64,000 nucleotides of DNA from Cristatella mucedo (GCA_009760855.2 WPIO01000051.1:2595501-2659500), one strand, 5' to 3'. Shown: positions 41,516 to 53,869, counted from the first letter of the stretch. Program-made: numbers and translations. The notes: a model not told the origin generated them from the letters alone.

Positions 41516-43070
41516 TGGGATCTGATCTCTCTCGATCTCCCTGTAGGCCGAGTCTTTACTGCTGCATCTACCTACTTTTTGTTATTTGCCCCCCTCCCCC
41601 AATGATGCTGCCATGGATCACAGCAGGTGCTGGAGTGGTTTCAGGGCTTAATAACCAGTTTAGTCTGTATGAAGTGCTCACCGAGATCATATTAATGTTA
41701 ATCAAACAGCACAAAACAAAACTGCTGTGAACTCATGTGCTGTGGTATGAAAACTATAACATTTGTAGTGTGGTTGGTGTCAACGATTCTAGGTTGATCC
41801 AAGCTTTTAATTTGTGTACTTCGTGAGTCCCAGCCTTTGTGTCACTGTATGCAGTTCTCTTGTGATAGTTGTATGTTGATGATTTAATAATTGGGAGCAT
41901 TGGTCGTTATTATCCAGTAGCTCCCAGGTCCTTGGCGTTATGTCTGGGTGTGGTCTTTACTCGGCCTTGAGTGGTCACTAATCTCCTAGGCTTGCTTTGT
42001 TATGTTGTGCTTGGCTTATGTTGCGTTGTCGATTAGTACACTTGCTGCCTTCTCTTTGTTTCGACTCTATATGGTTTAGTACTGTCCTTTCTCGACAATA
42101 GCTTGTTACACTAGATGGCTGTACCCATTTGCAGATGTCAAGCACAGCTAAAGTAGTAGTAGCCCATCCTATGTGCCATTCAGTTTGCCTTATGTCGTTC
42201 AAAATACCACCGTGAATACCACCGTGCTGTGAGCATTCCTCGGAATGCCACTCCGAAGCTGGCTTATATATACAATGTGCAATTTGAAAGAATTTTTTAA
42301 TTCCTTGTTTACCAGAAAACCCTGTTCGATTTTTTCCTTTCCACCGTGTCATAGAATTTTAGCATCTCTTTGAACCCTATCAAACTTATGGTTGTGAATG
42401 TTCAAATTAGCATGCTTCAAACTCGCAAGGATTGCTGAAGCCATGCCCAACTCGATTGGCGATGTACATTTTTATAGAGTCATATACTAGATGCATCTTG
42501 TAAATCTTGCTTCGAAGTGCTCCGACAGTACTAGAAAATTATGTCTGTCGAGAAGGTGACTACGTCGGTAGCCAGAAATTGCTTCAGTCACTACGAAAGC
42601 AGGATCATTGCGCATATTTTTCACTTGGTAAGATCACTAGGCTGGTAGCATATCCGATTAGTTACACATTTTGCTAACTCATGCAAATCATATGCTTTAA
42701 TAAAATGTTGTTGGCCTGCAGTCCATGAAGAAACTGAATCATCAGAGATTATAAGTCGATCCTCACGGCTGCGTAGATTTTTCGGGCCAGCATTTATGTA
42801 TTGCTATTATATTTTTGCGAGCTTTATAAATTCGAAGAAATTATATCCTTCCTATGTTCGCCATGCGTGTATCTTAGTCCCCCTCCCGATGTGTAATGTA
42901 GTAGCATTTTGTGCAATTTGATTTTTATGTTGGCTTTTCTTTGGTGTAAACTGACTAGTATTGTAAGCATAGTCGAGAAATATGCATTCTGCCTTTGTCG
43001 GGTTTTTGCTTTAATAATGGAGGAATATTATGTGCAATCTCCGATGTGGCTCTTTCGGGGAAAGAGCTGA
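41516..43070 (+). other. Probable ALYREF 3' UTR and downstream sequence
   Basis: No repeats recognised and no convincing coding exon. A 124-codon open frame on the minus strand (41978-42352) has no splice or family support. The sequence is T-rich on the plus strand, as expected of a 3' UTR. It contains a short tandem duplication near 42210. Confidence 0.3.
42699..42704 (+). terminator. Polyadenylation signal candidate for ALYREF
   Basis: AATAAA followed within about 10 bases by a GT-rich stretch (tgttgttgg), 1.2 kb past the ALYREF stop. It is the first canonical hexamer noticed downstream. A second AATAAA lies at 43610-43615, followed by a T/G-rich run. Confidence 0.35.
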
Positions 43071-43320
43071 TTCAGTAGCCGTGCCTTTAGTTCTGATGCT
43101 CCTAAAGCCTGGAACTCACTCCCGACAGACGTCACGACAACCCCTGACCTGACATTTAAAAATATGTTGACATTATGCATGTAACATCTAACCACATTAT
43201 GCTTGTTGACATTGTGCGAGTTACCACAAACGGTTTGATAATGCCTTTACGTCATATGTAAAATGCCTAAAAATAGATTGAAGTTCTCTGAGGCTGCTTT
43301 ACAAATGTATTATTATTCGT
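43070..43320 (+). mobile_element. L2 3' end
   Basis: Begins at the tctgatgctcctaaagcctggaactcactcccgac block and ends in the tail (cctaaaaatagattgaagttctctgagg) and a short (ATT)n at 43308. Confidence 0.8.
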
Positions 43321-43619
43321 GTGTACTATAAGCTTAACGTGTCTGTTTCCTTTGATAGATGGATATGGAGTAGTCATTAACGCATTACTTGGCCAGGAGT
43401 GCATTCTCACTGGTTACGAGTTTCCTCCGCGACAAAACCTAAGGATCGCGGTCTGTCAGAATATGCCTAATGCAAAAGCCGTTTCATGAATTGTATAGGC
43501 GCTTGGTTCGATAGGCTCCTGACAAGGATGCCTTCAAGGCTCACTGGCATACTGATTTTAAACGGACCTTTGTATTTAGCGGTAGTCGAATGACCTGTGT
43601 TCATTTGTAAATAAAATTT

Positions 43620-45180
43620 GACTTGTTATAGTTGGCACTTATTCAATGCATTTGTTGTGGTTTGCTGTTACGACTTTGGCTAATGGTTTTTAAGCCAACC
43701 TGGATTTCTGTCTAAATGGGTGAGGCTCTCAGATTGGCCTGTTGGATCAGTGGACTATTCACTTCTGGTGTGCCCCTCCACTATAGAGCTGTGACATATC
43801 ATGGGGATACATACAAATCTGCCTGGCATTGACCCACATTGCTTTGTCACAGCCTGGATAAAACTTTCTGGCACTTGGAGTTTTCCCGGTTGCCGTGTGG
43901 TTCTGCCGGTCGAATTTCAATCTGTAGTTCGTCGGTTGTGTACAATAAATGTAATCTTCGTTTTGTGTGTCAGCACCCCATTCGTTCCTTTTTTTTTATG
44001 TCGGTGCCTATTTACCACCGTGAGGTTGTCATGAGCTCGCCCTGCCGGCTATGGAAATAATAAACATGCGTTTTAAGCTTACATTTCCCAGCCCCATTAA
44101 GATTGACGAAATGAACTAATTTGTTAAGCAAATTCACCTTTGACGAAATTTGATTTCCTACATGGTGCAGATCCGGCAAACCAGTGGTATTGGGTGGTGA
44201 GAGCTAGAAAAAGGGTATGTAGATGGAAGCCCAAAAAAAGCGGCAGTATGTGTTGTACTGGAAGTTCCATAATCAGTTGCCGTTGGTAAATGTGTTGCCT
44301 ATTTAACATGGCAAATACAGACCTTTTCCAGAAAAACAGCCTAGTAACTTATTTGTTTTGAGCGTACGAGGATAAAATTAACTTAAGAGCACCGGCTGAC
44401 TTATTCTTGGATGTTATTCGAATGTATGTGGGCCATGCGAAGGCACCTAGCTGCTGCTGTTTCATTCTACTCGATTCTTCCAAGTCTTCACGATTCGTCC
44501 AGCTGTGGTGTTACTGAACTGATGGAAAACGTAAGACTCGAGCCTGGGGTCTTCGCGAATTCGATCTATCAAACCTGGGTGGTTCATCTTTTTAATAAAA
44601 ATGTTTCAATATCGAATTTTATGTTAAAACTCGCAATCGAAGTGACGATGGAAGGTGAGCTTCGAGGTTTGTCCTGACATGCCTCCTTAGCCAGTGTCCT
44701 CAGTAAGTTGGCCATCTACCACATCAGGATTAATTGCGAGTAAGCTGTATTTTTAAATTTTCTACTGAACCTCAGGATGGTTGTGATCAATTTAATTAAC
44801 AAACCACAACAGGTGCATGGAATAAGTGCCCACTATAACAATTAAATTAACTTCGAGCTTGAAGAGGCAGCCACAAATGAATGCTAAAGGTGATGAAGGC
44901 ATCAAGCTCCTTCAAATTGCTTCAAGATGAAGCTTAAACCCCCTTTTCAAATCCTGATCCTTGCGGGCCTTGATTTAGAGGTATATCGAGATTTAACAGC
45001 ACAATTGGGGTCGACAAAAACTATGTTTACACTGCTGTTTATGCTACATGCACCGACGCATCACCATGCATCGACGGCAGAATATGAGTACCAGCCTAGC
45101 ACCATGTCTCTTAGACCTGTTGGCAAAGCTACAGAAATGCCATATTGATGACTGTGGCCTCGTGCTGACGACTCGTTATG
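43620..45180. other. No assigned feature
   Basis: AT-rich. Open frames at 43801-44060, 44411-44677 and 44927-45148 have no family or splice support. Confidence 0.3.
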
Positions 45181-45215
45181 CTAACAGAGCGGCTTAATTG
45201 TGAATAAACTGCTAC

Positions 45216-45406
45216 CTGCTTTGGTGACATTTTAGTCGAGTGGCGAGTGTTCTTTTTAATCGGTCTGGTGGCCCAGCTACTTGCGTCTTTGACCGACGAA
45301 GTTGACAGGGGCCCTAGGAAATCGGAGCCAATGGACTGAAGCCGTCCCCCTCCAGGTCTAACGAAAGGGGCAGAGCCAAGCTTCTGCTCAAGGGATCGGC
45401 TCAAGT
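45216..45406 (-). CDS. Possible orphan exon or retroposed coding fragment
   Basis: Minus-strand frame between an AG (aaagcag) and CAG/GTAGCA: DLSRSLEQKLGSAPFVRP, then GGGRLQSIGSDFLGPLST, then KDASSWATRPIKKNTRH. Locally GC-richer than its flanks and protein-like. Identity unknown; it might also be transposon-derived. Confidence 0.3.
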
Positions 45407-45689
45407 CCTGCTTTGCTGACCGCATGCCTCTTCAGCTCACTTCCCTGTGGAAGCTCGCAGCCACTCTTCTATTGATTATGTATGAGGCTACAAACGCTCG
45501 CCTTTATGGAATCAGCATGTCGTAGGCCCACAACGACTTTACCAACTCCCACGGGCGAACTGCCAAATAGCTAGCATTTAGCAGGGCCAAAGGGTCAGTC
45601 TACTCTGAAAGCTCCTTCAGCCTGATAAGTGGATGACTGCTTCCAGAAGAAGTTATGTCTTTTTTAAAGAAGCAGGATTATTTTTATGG

Positions 45690-45950
45690 TGTACCACTAG
45701 CTGATGGGCTCTGGGGTAGCGCGACCACCTTACCTCTGGGCTGAGATCTGAGGGTAAGGTGATCGCTCTTCACGACCTAGGTCATGGGGTTCTAGTCCTG
45801 CAGTGGGTGATCCGTTATTGCCCACTCCAGCCGGTTGTTATAGCCGTTAAGGCTCTTGTGCCGCTGTATAAATGAGGCTGTTAATGCAGCTAACCCTTTT
45901 ATAGTTGGCCGCCTGGTGTAGAAAGAGGCTGCAACGACATTTCATTTCAT
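45690..45950 (+). mobile_element. tRNA-derived SINE, longest copy
   Basis: gggttctagtcctgc forms the B box. The body continues ttattgcccactccagccgg, then ttatagccgttaaggctctt and an end near gcaacgacatttcatttcat. Head and body are shared with three other copies in this window. Confidence 0.6.
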
Positions 45951-46049
45951 GTGGCTTCCCTTGGGCACTCCAGCTTGGAGTGAGGGTCTAAGTCTTTTTG
46001 GGTACTTGTGTGTAGGAGCTGCAAGTAAAAGGCTACAGTTTTGCATCGC

Positions 46050-46700
46050 CTCTATAGGCTGATAAACAGCAAAGACCTAACCGTAGTAAGTATGCAAGAA
46101 CACGACTGACACAAACTAGTCGACGCTCTTTTTAACAGGCATCTAGATTACTGCGAATCCCTTTATTATTCAGCCACTTCTGGCCCGTGTCCTTACTCGC
46201 TACAGACGGTGCAAAACTCAGCAGCCTGTCTGGCATGTCTCGTCTCAACGGCCTAGCTTTTACATATCACATCTCTTCTGTCTGAGCTTCGCTGATTCTC
46301 TGATAAGCGTAGAAACGCTTTCAAGCTCCTTTGACTTACATGTCACTTCATTCGACATTGCAACAGTTTACTTATGTCCGGTCACCTTGCTCCTATAGTG
46401 TGCCCCTCTCGCACCGCCGGCTAGTCCCCGTCTGACCATATTAAAGTCCCTCCCACTTAATTGAAAGCTTTTGGCGATCGAGCACCTAGTTCGTATGCAC
46501 CGAAAGTCTAGAAGTTGCTTCTGGTTTCGATCACTGTCTGCTGGGACCTTGCGTCAGTCAAAGGCCAATCTGTTCAGCTCAGCTTACAATTCGCTCCTGT
46601 GCAATTTTGTTTGCTTGTTTCTGTGTGATTTTTGAGCTCGCCTGTGCATGATTAAGTGCATGTTGCTAACCAGGACTCGAACTAACCCGTGATCATAAAT
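46050..46700 (+). mobile_element. Decayed L2 fragment, second subfamily
   Basis: Contains eroded HLDYCESL, ALQNSAAC and LELA-type blocks and the later block tcgtatgcaccgaaagtctagaa. The tail is shared with 6770-6880 and 58125-58205. Confidence 0.6.
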
Positions 46701-47640
46701 GTCGAGAAGAATAGTGACCGTCAGAGACAAAGATTATATATATTTTTTCAGAGATAAAGATTATTATATATAGATTGTCAAAGAGTGTTGCCTGCAGTCA
46801 ATGTCAATGTCTAGAATTATCACTGTTGTATTAATAGTGGTGATAGACCTGAAACGTGGAAGAAATGGCAGAAGTAAATACAATTATATCTATCACCTCA
46901 TATAAGCTTGATCAAAGGAAGAAAACATCACGGCGCTAGAAACGTCATAATAGCAATGAGCTTTTTGATTGTCAAGGCAGAATAAATGCCTGTGCGATTC
47001 GATGGCGCGGCTCTATTTCCCCAAGTTCATAGCTCATTCGGCCCCTGTAGGAAGGCGCAAGGAATAATGACAATGATAATAATAGGCCGCTTGCAAAGCA
47101 CCTAAAGGTAACTAAATACCTATCCTAGTGCTTTACAACTCGATTCAAGGAGTACATAAGTAACAATCTTAGGCCACAAGCAAAACCGCACAAGAAGACC
47201 ATCTATTGATCTGTTAGCCTTACTGAAAATCCCTGGAGGGGCTACCAGACTTGGAGAGCCACTCTCATTATTTTGTCGGGCGAAGCGTCACCGGGGCACG
47301 GATTCTAGGTCATCTCTTCTAAGGGGTCACCATTTTTTTTTAGATGGGATAGAAAGACTGTAGATTAATGCTCTCCCAGCAGCATGAATGCAGAAGCAGG
47401 CAGAACACCGAAGCCAGCTGACGACGTGTATTTTACAGAGCTCCCCAGCGCAGCCGATCTCCCCCTCTGCCCGAGTTCCCATTTCCCTCAACCCCCCCCC
47501 CCCAGCCAAAACTGATCCCGCGAGTTGGCGAGAGGACAAAAGCCAGCCTGCGCCACATCCACCAGCTATTCGACCTTGGGTTGGTTTAGGGCACTACCTC
47601 TCTGGCTACACTGGCACCGTGTCGGCGAGCCCGGTGTCTA
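46700..47640. other. Mostly anonymous; C-rich stretch near 47490
   Basis: AT-rich to 47300, then GC-richer with a poly-C run. Overlapping open frames 47327-47648 on both strands have no family support. Confidence 0.3.
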
Positions 47641-47648
47641 GAATCTAA

Positions 47649-47785
47649 TCAGACACACATGCACACACACGAACACACACACACACACAGAAACACACAC
47701 ACACAGGGAAACACACACACAGAGAAACGCACACAGAGAGAAACACACACACACACACACAGAAACACACACGCACAGAGAAACA

Positions 47786-47843
<58 letters not shown>

Positions 47844-47862
47844 ACGCACACGCACACGCACG

Positions 47863-47900
<38 letters not shown>

Positions 47901-48025
47901 CACACACAGAGAAACACACACACAGAGAAACACACACACAGAGAAACACACACACAGAGAAAAACACAAACACAGAAACACACACACAGAGCGAAACACA
48001 CTCACACACACAGAAACACAAACCG
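47649..48025 (+). repeat. (CA)n/(CACACAGA)n satellite-like simple repeat, ~375 bp
   Basis: Long CA-rich array with recurring 'cacacacagagaaa' units and a short (GA)n near 47875-47893. All four long open frames here are repeat artefacts. Confidence 0.95.
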
Positions 48026-48429
48026 CAAAGACTACTAGCCCAGCGGCGCCACTTCCGCGAGCACATTAAGTGCAGTGTCACTTTGCAAAGGTGGGCTATA
48101 CTGCTTCAAGGAGACTTCATCATATTTTAATTGTTGCTAAACAGGTAATTCATTATAGGTTCATTATAGCTAATTCATTATATCATTGGGGTTTCCTAGC
48201 TGGGCACTGGCACTGCCAAGCTTCAGGCTATCAAAATTGGTCTTCTTTCCGAGTGAAAAGAGAGGCCTCCAGGCACTTGTCTGTTGCATGGGTCTTCTAC
48301 CTCTCCCGAATCACTTACGATTTCAAATTACCATTAGAGCGATTATTTAAAATAACAATTTTCAGAAGGCCGAAGAGCCATTCGGAGTGGATTTCGAAGT
48401 TAAGGTCTCGCTCTTAGGTCCTGCCCCTT

Positions 48430-50020
48430 AAGGTCAGGACTTATGCCCCTCCTCTCCGAAATCCAGTCTGCTCCATTGTTAGTAGAGTGACTCGCGAAAA
48501 CTTGGTTAGTTAAACGAGGCCACCCGAAAGCACGGTACACATATACAAGGCCCATCTGTCAAGGAAACAACAAAGCTGGGCGATTTGGCTCGTGCAATGT
48601 AGACTGCTTACACCTTCTATAGGCGGCACCTCCTTAACGGGCGGTCAGATCGGAGCTTGTTTACATTCGATAATATGAAAAACTTTACTGGGAAGTTGCT
48701 GCAATCTTATCTAAATGCAATGCTTGTTGGTCTACCTGTAGGTTACTCGGGTAGTTCTGATGTTCTTTTTAGCAAGCATTATTTGCAACCGACATTCTCT
48801 TGACGACCACGATCCCTGTCAGCATTGGTTTCCAAACTTTCTCACCGTACATCACCTCATTTCCATTAAGAATCCCAAGCCTCCCTTGATCTAAGGAAGT
48901 GAAGTCCCTAAAGCAAGCAGGTTTTCACGAAACCTACGGGCTATAATGACAACAATTATAGACACCGGAAGTTAATTCAGCATTCAAAAAGTGGACATAC
49001 AATTCCTTCCTCACCTTGCCAAGCCTGACGGCAGGAAATAGTCAATTTAAAATATTCCAATAATGCATCAAATATTCAATTGCAATCAAATGTGCATTGT
49101 AAATGGGGTATGTTGAAATGATTCCAACTTCTCGAGGTCCATTTTAAACTCATTTGTATGAAGTCTCAAATTACCACGTTCAAAACTGTTCATCGAACAG
49201 TTTTTCTTCAAGACAGGGTGGATGAATCTTTAGAAAAGCATACACAAGAGTTTCATAACTACTATCCAAATGCAGGATAGTAATAGACATACATTTTTTT
49301 TACTTAACCAAAAATCTTGGAAAGTTTGCTGAGAACTTGCTTCGGCTCAAAGCATTTTGCAAGACCAAGTATTTTCTATACTGTATCACCCTGTAAAATG
49401 GATCAATCACCTAATGTGTTCCTTTCGCAAGAATATTCTCATATCGTTCAGATATATTAAAGCAGCATAGTCAAATGGTCACAACAACTTTTAAAGGGCA
49501 GGGCCTACGACAGCATATATTACGCTTGAACAAAGTTAGCTCCGAAATAAATGCCAGAGAACAGATTTGACCTCAATTAGATTTGGCCTCAACTCTTGGC
49601 AGCTGCAAATTTATTCACTGATCTTTTCAGTTATATCTGATAAATAAGCAGCGTCATACCCGATCTATTGGTGGCTAATCATTCACTTACAATAGCATCA
49701 GTATCTCCAATTGATTCCATGACCTAGTCAAATAGATAGCAAGAGCGTCTCATGATGCTGCCTTTCGACAGCCAACAAGCTCAGTGGGTTAACAGCAGTA
49801 CCCCCGGCCTTGCTTCTCCGTTTTTAAAGATTCTGAAAAGGGTTGCCACGGGGAAATTTTTTTGAACAAAAGATTCCAACCCATCTGGAAAATTTTACTC
49901 TGAATTTAAGTAGCAGCGTTCAACTGAAGCCGAGCTCTCCCTGTGACCTCTCATGCCTTCAGTAGCAACGGTCATGAACTTGTTCAATGCCTTCTATGCC
50001 ATCGACACCAAACTGTAATT
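48430..50020. other. Anonymous AT-rich sequence
   Basis: No exon or repeat supported. A 115-codon plus frame just upstream (48070-48417) is not recognised. Confidence 0.3.
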
Positions 50021-50165
50021 AATAATAATAATGCACTTGATAAAGCGCTCTCGAATTCAATTCAATCTCTTTCTAGGCGCTTCACATTTGCTGCAAAGGG
50101 AAGCTAATTGAATGGTGAGTAATATAATGCTTGATAAACAACATGAATAGCATGGTTAGGGGTTA
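50020..50165 (-). mobile_element. L2 3' end only
   Basis: taataataataatgcacttgataaagcgctctc, then the tail and about 100 bp of 3' UTR on the minus strand. Confidence 0.8.
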
Positions 50166-51640
50166 ATGACCTTCCGGCGTTGGCTGAGACCGTTAAAAAA
50201 CTAAGCTGTCTCGCAGATACCAATTCCTGGAAGTGGGCCACATTTCTAAACCTAAGCAATAATAAAACCACAGTCACCCCATCGGAAACGCCGATGTGTA
50301 GCCGAAATCATGGAAATTAGGCATGCAATCGGAAGAGTGGTGGTCGGCCCAAAACGGGATCATACTATGAGTGTCTTTCTTGACTGCCTTAACAGCTTTC
50401 TCGGCCAATCATAGCGATCGTTATCTCTCTATGATGAGAGGCAACTAACCATAGAGGTTGCTGCCAAGGACGTGACTAGCTCCCTGATCCTCCAAGGGGC
50501 GGGTCTATGGTAGCTCGGCTGCATAAAGACACGCCCCCTTTGCTAAGTTTCTGCCGTAGCTTGCTAACAATCGGTGGTTATGAACTATAATTCCTACACC
50601 CACTAACCGCTCCGTCCGCGGCTTAGCTTCCTCACACCTAGCTGAGCTGCTACAGTTGGGTAAACGTTTCCATGCCATCAGGACAATCAATCGACCTTTA
50701 CTTTTATTCGTTTGACTTTGTGAAAAGAAGTTTTTTCTTTATGTCCTAGGCGTTAGAATTCACTCTCATGATTCTTGAGTAACGCCGATATGCTCTATCT
50801 TGCTGCCAGCTTCGACATTTCTGTCCCAGCTGTCCCATGCTGCTACTATTTACTTAATCGAGGGTGCTCCTGAATCAACTATACCTCTAGCTTGTCAGAC
50901 GGAGACTGATGGTTATCAAAGCCACACACGAACTCGTTTAGGCTGTGCATGTATACCAGAAACCCGCCAGCTTAACACAGGTCGTCCCGACATTACAAAA
51001 AAAATATAATAGCCACACTCTCCAGTGCCAACAGACAGCTGGAAAATATTTTCACAGATTACAATCAGATCGCTTTTACAGCAACTATATATTTGAAAAC
51101 CTATGGATAAGACTTCGGCTTTGTCACTATGATAAAGCTATTAGTACAAGACGTCATAAAGCTGTAAGTTTGTTTGGTACACCCAACCATGCATAGATCT
51201 GGTCCATCACTTCTTGCCCGACTGTTTAGCAAAGGTTGCCGTCGGCTTCGAGGCAGAATCGACTTTCTTCTGTTGTGGTTTCTTGTCAGACTGATGGCGA
51301 ACGAGGACATGGTCCTTGGGCCTACAAGAAGGTGTAGCAAGGAGGTGCAAGCTGACTCGTGATTCCATCCCGGCCGATCTAATACTGTGTTGCTTTGCAT
51401 CAACCTTCTAAATAAGCCAGTAGGGAAGGTGGTGCAATGCATACAAAGAGGCACTGTGCCAAAAGCACACACTGAAAAAATACCGTCTCCTACAGAACTA
51501 GACCCACCCATTCGCAAAGCACCGGTTCAGCTGCATGCTGGATCTGGCAGTGCTGAGTGCATCTCTGTGCACTGAGCACTGCACTGCTGTTCCAGAAAAG
51601 AGGGCTCCCGTTGAAATGTGAGTTTAGATCTGCTTGTATA
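50165..51640. other. Anonymous sequence
   Basis: Open frames at 50505-50690 (minus), 51101-51517 (minus) and 51174-51362 (plus) lack family support. Confidence 0.25.
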
Positions 51641-51648
51641 ACATAGGC

Positions 51649-51772
51649 ATAGAATTATTTCCGATTTCGGTCGAATACGTTTTGGTATACGTCCATAATT
51701 GCAGAAAAAACTTCAGAACGTTTGATGACTTGCATCGCATAACTTATCCGACCGAAATCAGAAATAATCTAG
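51649..51772. repeat. Inverted repeat pair
   Basis: agaattatttccgatttcgg at 51649 and its near reverse complement cgaccgaaatcagaaataat at about 51750 could form a hairpin of about 23-bp arms with a 75-base loop. It lies just left of the MITE. Confidence 0.6.
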
Positions 51773-51854
51773 CATTTTGTCATTCAAGCAGAGCTGAACT
51801 TACATTTAAAAATTTCACTCTGATAGCAAAGTTTTGGCTGAGTTATGGAATGTA

Positions 51855-51895
51855 TCAGGTTGAGGAAAAAGTTCGTGCACCGTGAAACAATAACG

Positions 51896-51942
<47 letters not shown>

Positions 51943-52012
51943 CTTTAATGTATTTTATTCTATTTTTGTTTTCATATTTTAACATGGCGCATGAACTTTT
52001 TCCTCAACCTAG
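51855..52012. mobile_element. Mariner-like MITE, ~158 bp
   Basis: Terminal inverted repeats of about 27 bp: left AGGTTGAGGAAAAAGTTCGT, right the complement of AGGTTGAGGAAAAAGTTCAT. Each is flanked by TA, the Tc1/mariner target dinucleotide. The interior is an (AT)n array and AT-rich sequence with no transposase, hence non-autonomous. Confidence 0.7.
51897..51940 (+). repeat. (AT)n microsatellite
   Basis: Perfect self-complementary AT array at the centre of the MITE. Confidence 0.95.
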
Positions 52013-52214
52013 TACAAGGCGTCAAGCTACACTGAAAACGATGGTGTATAAAAGTCCCATGCATGCACCTCAACAAGCTTCATGTATGTACTTCGGTCTA
52101 CAAAGGTTCAGCAAGTTGGAATGCAAGTCTCGTGCAATGCAAATCGGCAATTTTTTCCTTTGTAGGTATTTCGCTTCCGGTTTACATCCAGGTTACACAT
52201 TGTTTGCTTAATCG

Positions 52215-52345
52215 ATTTTCCTTTTTATTTGGAAGTCGTCAGAACGTTCAATCCCATTTCTAAAATGCTTGTCTTTTGTAAGGCACCCTACCTAAACAAA
52301 TATTCGATTGTTGGACCAATCTTACAAGTATCTTCTTGACATTCC
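52215..52345 (+). repeat. Dispersed ~130-bp repeat, copy 3
   Basis: Plus-strand copy with the core cctaaacaaatattcgatt, preceded by tcccatttctaaaatg and followed by cttcttgacatt, collinear with the other two copies. Confidence 0.6.
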
Positions 52346-52828
52346 TCCATAAGGCTCACGAAGCTCAATACCTGAACTACTAGAGCAACCCAGCGATTGC
52401 ACAATGAGTGCAACAGGACGACCGGGGCACAGCAAAGATAAGAAGCATGCGCTGGTTTCAATTTCTAACATATTACATGCGAACCAGCTGTTTACCAGAT
52501 AAGGTGGCCAAGCGACATCTCCCTCCTTCCCTACCTCTCTCTCCCTCTCCTCCTCCTTCCCTCCCCTCTTTCTCTCTATCCCCGAGTACACCATAGAATG
52601 CGCATCGAATCAGCCCACAGGGTTCTATTTGTTGCACACGCGTTCACTTGCACCATGCATTACTGGCACCAACAGGACCGTGCGAGGCAACAGACCGACC
52701 AGCCATCGAGTGACACGGCGCACCACCACCGAGGCAGAGAGCGCACATCAGCGCGGATCCTGCCACCAAAGACCTGCAACTAATGAGTGGCAAGCGAGCG
52801 GTGGCTGCGTGTCACGAGTCGCATGTGC

Positions 52829-52954
52829 CTACCAGTCAAACAGCTGCGGGAAGTTCTCTAGCTCTTCTTTAGTGTAGTCTTCCAGCCTTTTAGGTATCAT
52901 TTGCACTTGTCGTATCTGATCCGTCACGTTTCGCATAATCTCTTCAGGCACAGC
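52829..52954 (-). CDS. Terminal exon of an unidentified conserved-looking gene
   Basis: Acceptor cttgcgttgcttag, then 41 sense codons and TAG. It opens AVPEEIMRNVTDQIRQVQ, passes PKRLEDYTKEELENFP and ends QLFDW. Strongly amphipathic and charged, no low complexity. It starts in phase 0 and continues from the exon at 53120-53236. The protein is not recognised; a helical-repeat or complex-subunit C-terminus is a guess. Fully open plus-strand frames here are shadows. Confidence 0.72.
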   Translation of the reverse strand, partial: AVPEEIMRNVTDQIRQVQMIPKRLEDYTKEELENFPQLFDW

Positions 52955-53119
52955 CTAAGCAACGCAAGCACGAACGAACGACATCAAGGCGAAAGGCACA
53001 GCGCCAACAGCCAGACCGGGCGACGTGTCCCCACTGCTCACGGCCAGCGCTCCTCACGCACTGCTCTGCCACGTGACTGCGGCTGTGCAGCACAGGAGCT
53101 CAACTACACATCGACTTAC

Positions 53120-53236
53120 ATCGTCGGCGTACAAGTGCAGTCGAGCCAGCAGTGCCGGCCTCAGCAGGTTGCCCTCTATGCGAGCCTTGACTTCGCGATA
53201 CAAGATCTGGACGAAGAGATGCAACCCCACGCATGG
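53120..53236 (-). CDS. Internal exon of the same unidentified minus-strand gene
   Basis: Acceptor ttttcctgaattag, donor GAT/GTAAGT (consensus). 39 codons, phase 0 in and out: PCVGLHLFVQILYREVKA, then RIEGNLLRPALLARLHLY, then ADD. It reads as alpha-helical globular protein. It joins the terminal exon without a frame change. Two other frames are interrupted or compositionally odd. Confidence 0.75.
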
Positions 53237-53324
53237 CTAATTCAGGAAAAACGAAGTCATTAGTAAGGAGTGCCCAATAGTGCGGCCAGCTTAACACAAA
53301 GCAGCAGCCATTAGCAGGAAGTAC

Positions 53325-53374
53325 CTGCAAGCACATAAAAGATACATCAGCATGCCCCATTTTAAGGGCACTAG
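53325..53374 (-). CDS. Upstream exon of the unidentified minus-strand gene
   Basis: A T-rich tract, then tgctag or tgctagctag acceptors (exon starts at 53374 or 53370), and donor CAG/GTACTT. The frame ending in phase 0 gives ALKMGHADVSFMCLQ, which leads directly into PCVGLHLF of the next exon. The alternative acceptor shifts the entry phase, so the upstream join is undecided. Confidence 0.55.
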
Positions 53375-53549
53375 CTAGCAATCAAGCAAAAAAGCTAGTG
53401 GTCACCTCAATTATTTTATGAGGCAGCAAAGTCTGGGGTCTGTAAATTAAAGTAAAGTCGGGAGTCGGCTGATTCAACAGCCTCATTTACGTATCAGCCG
53501 AAAAGCCTTAGTAGCTATCCACCCCTCCACCCGATTGTGGACAATAAAG

Positions 53550-53640
53550 GATTCCTCATGTAAAATGTCCAGAAAGAAAATTAATTCTCTTAAGGGGCTA
53601 TACGAATACAACAATTTTAATATAATTATCATTATTTCCT
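53550..53640 (+). mobile_element. L2 3' end remnant
   Basis: tgtaaaatgtccagaaagaaaattaattctcttaagg and a degenerate AT-rich tail match the L2 terminus. Confidence 0.6.
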
Positions 53641-53869
53641 GCGGCACGACTCAAAACTACGACCTGAGTCCTGAAGAGCTGGGGCCTCGGCATAGGGAAG
53701 AGGCCCATTGGCACTGCTCCTCCTACTATGAAGAAGGGTGTGACAGGCCTTGCTGCGATTGGCTGCTCGGGCAAGGTCAACATCTGACCCGAATTGGCTA
53801 AATCCTCGCTATGCCTAAGCCTGTGCAGCCAGCAGCACCATAAACATATCTCCAGCATTTACCTCAGCT

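Noticed and set aside
47638-48081. Four overlapping frames of 115-147 codons rich in Cys-Val or His-Thr
   Set aside because: Translation of CA-rich simple repeat.
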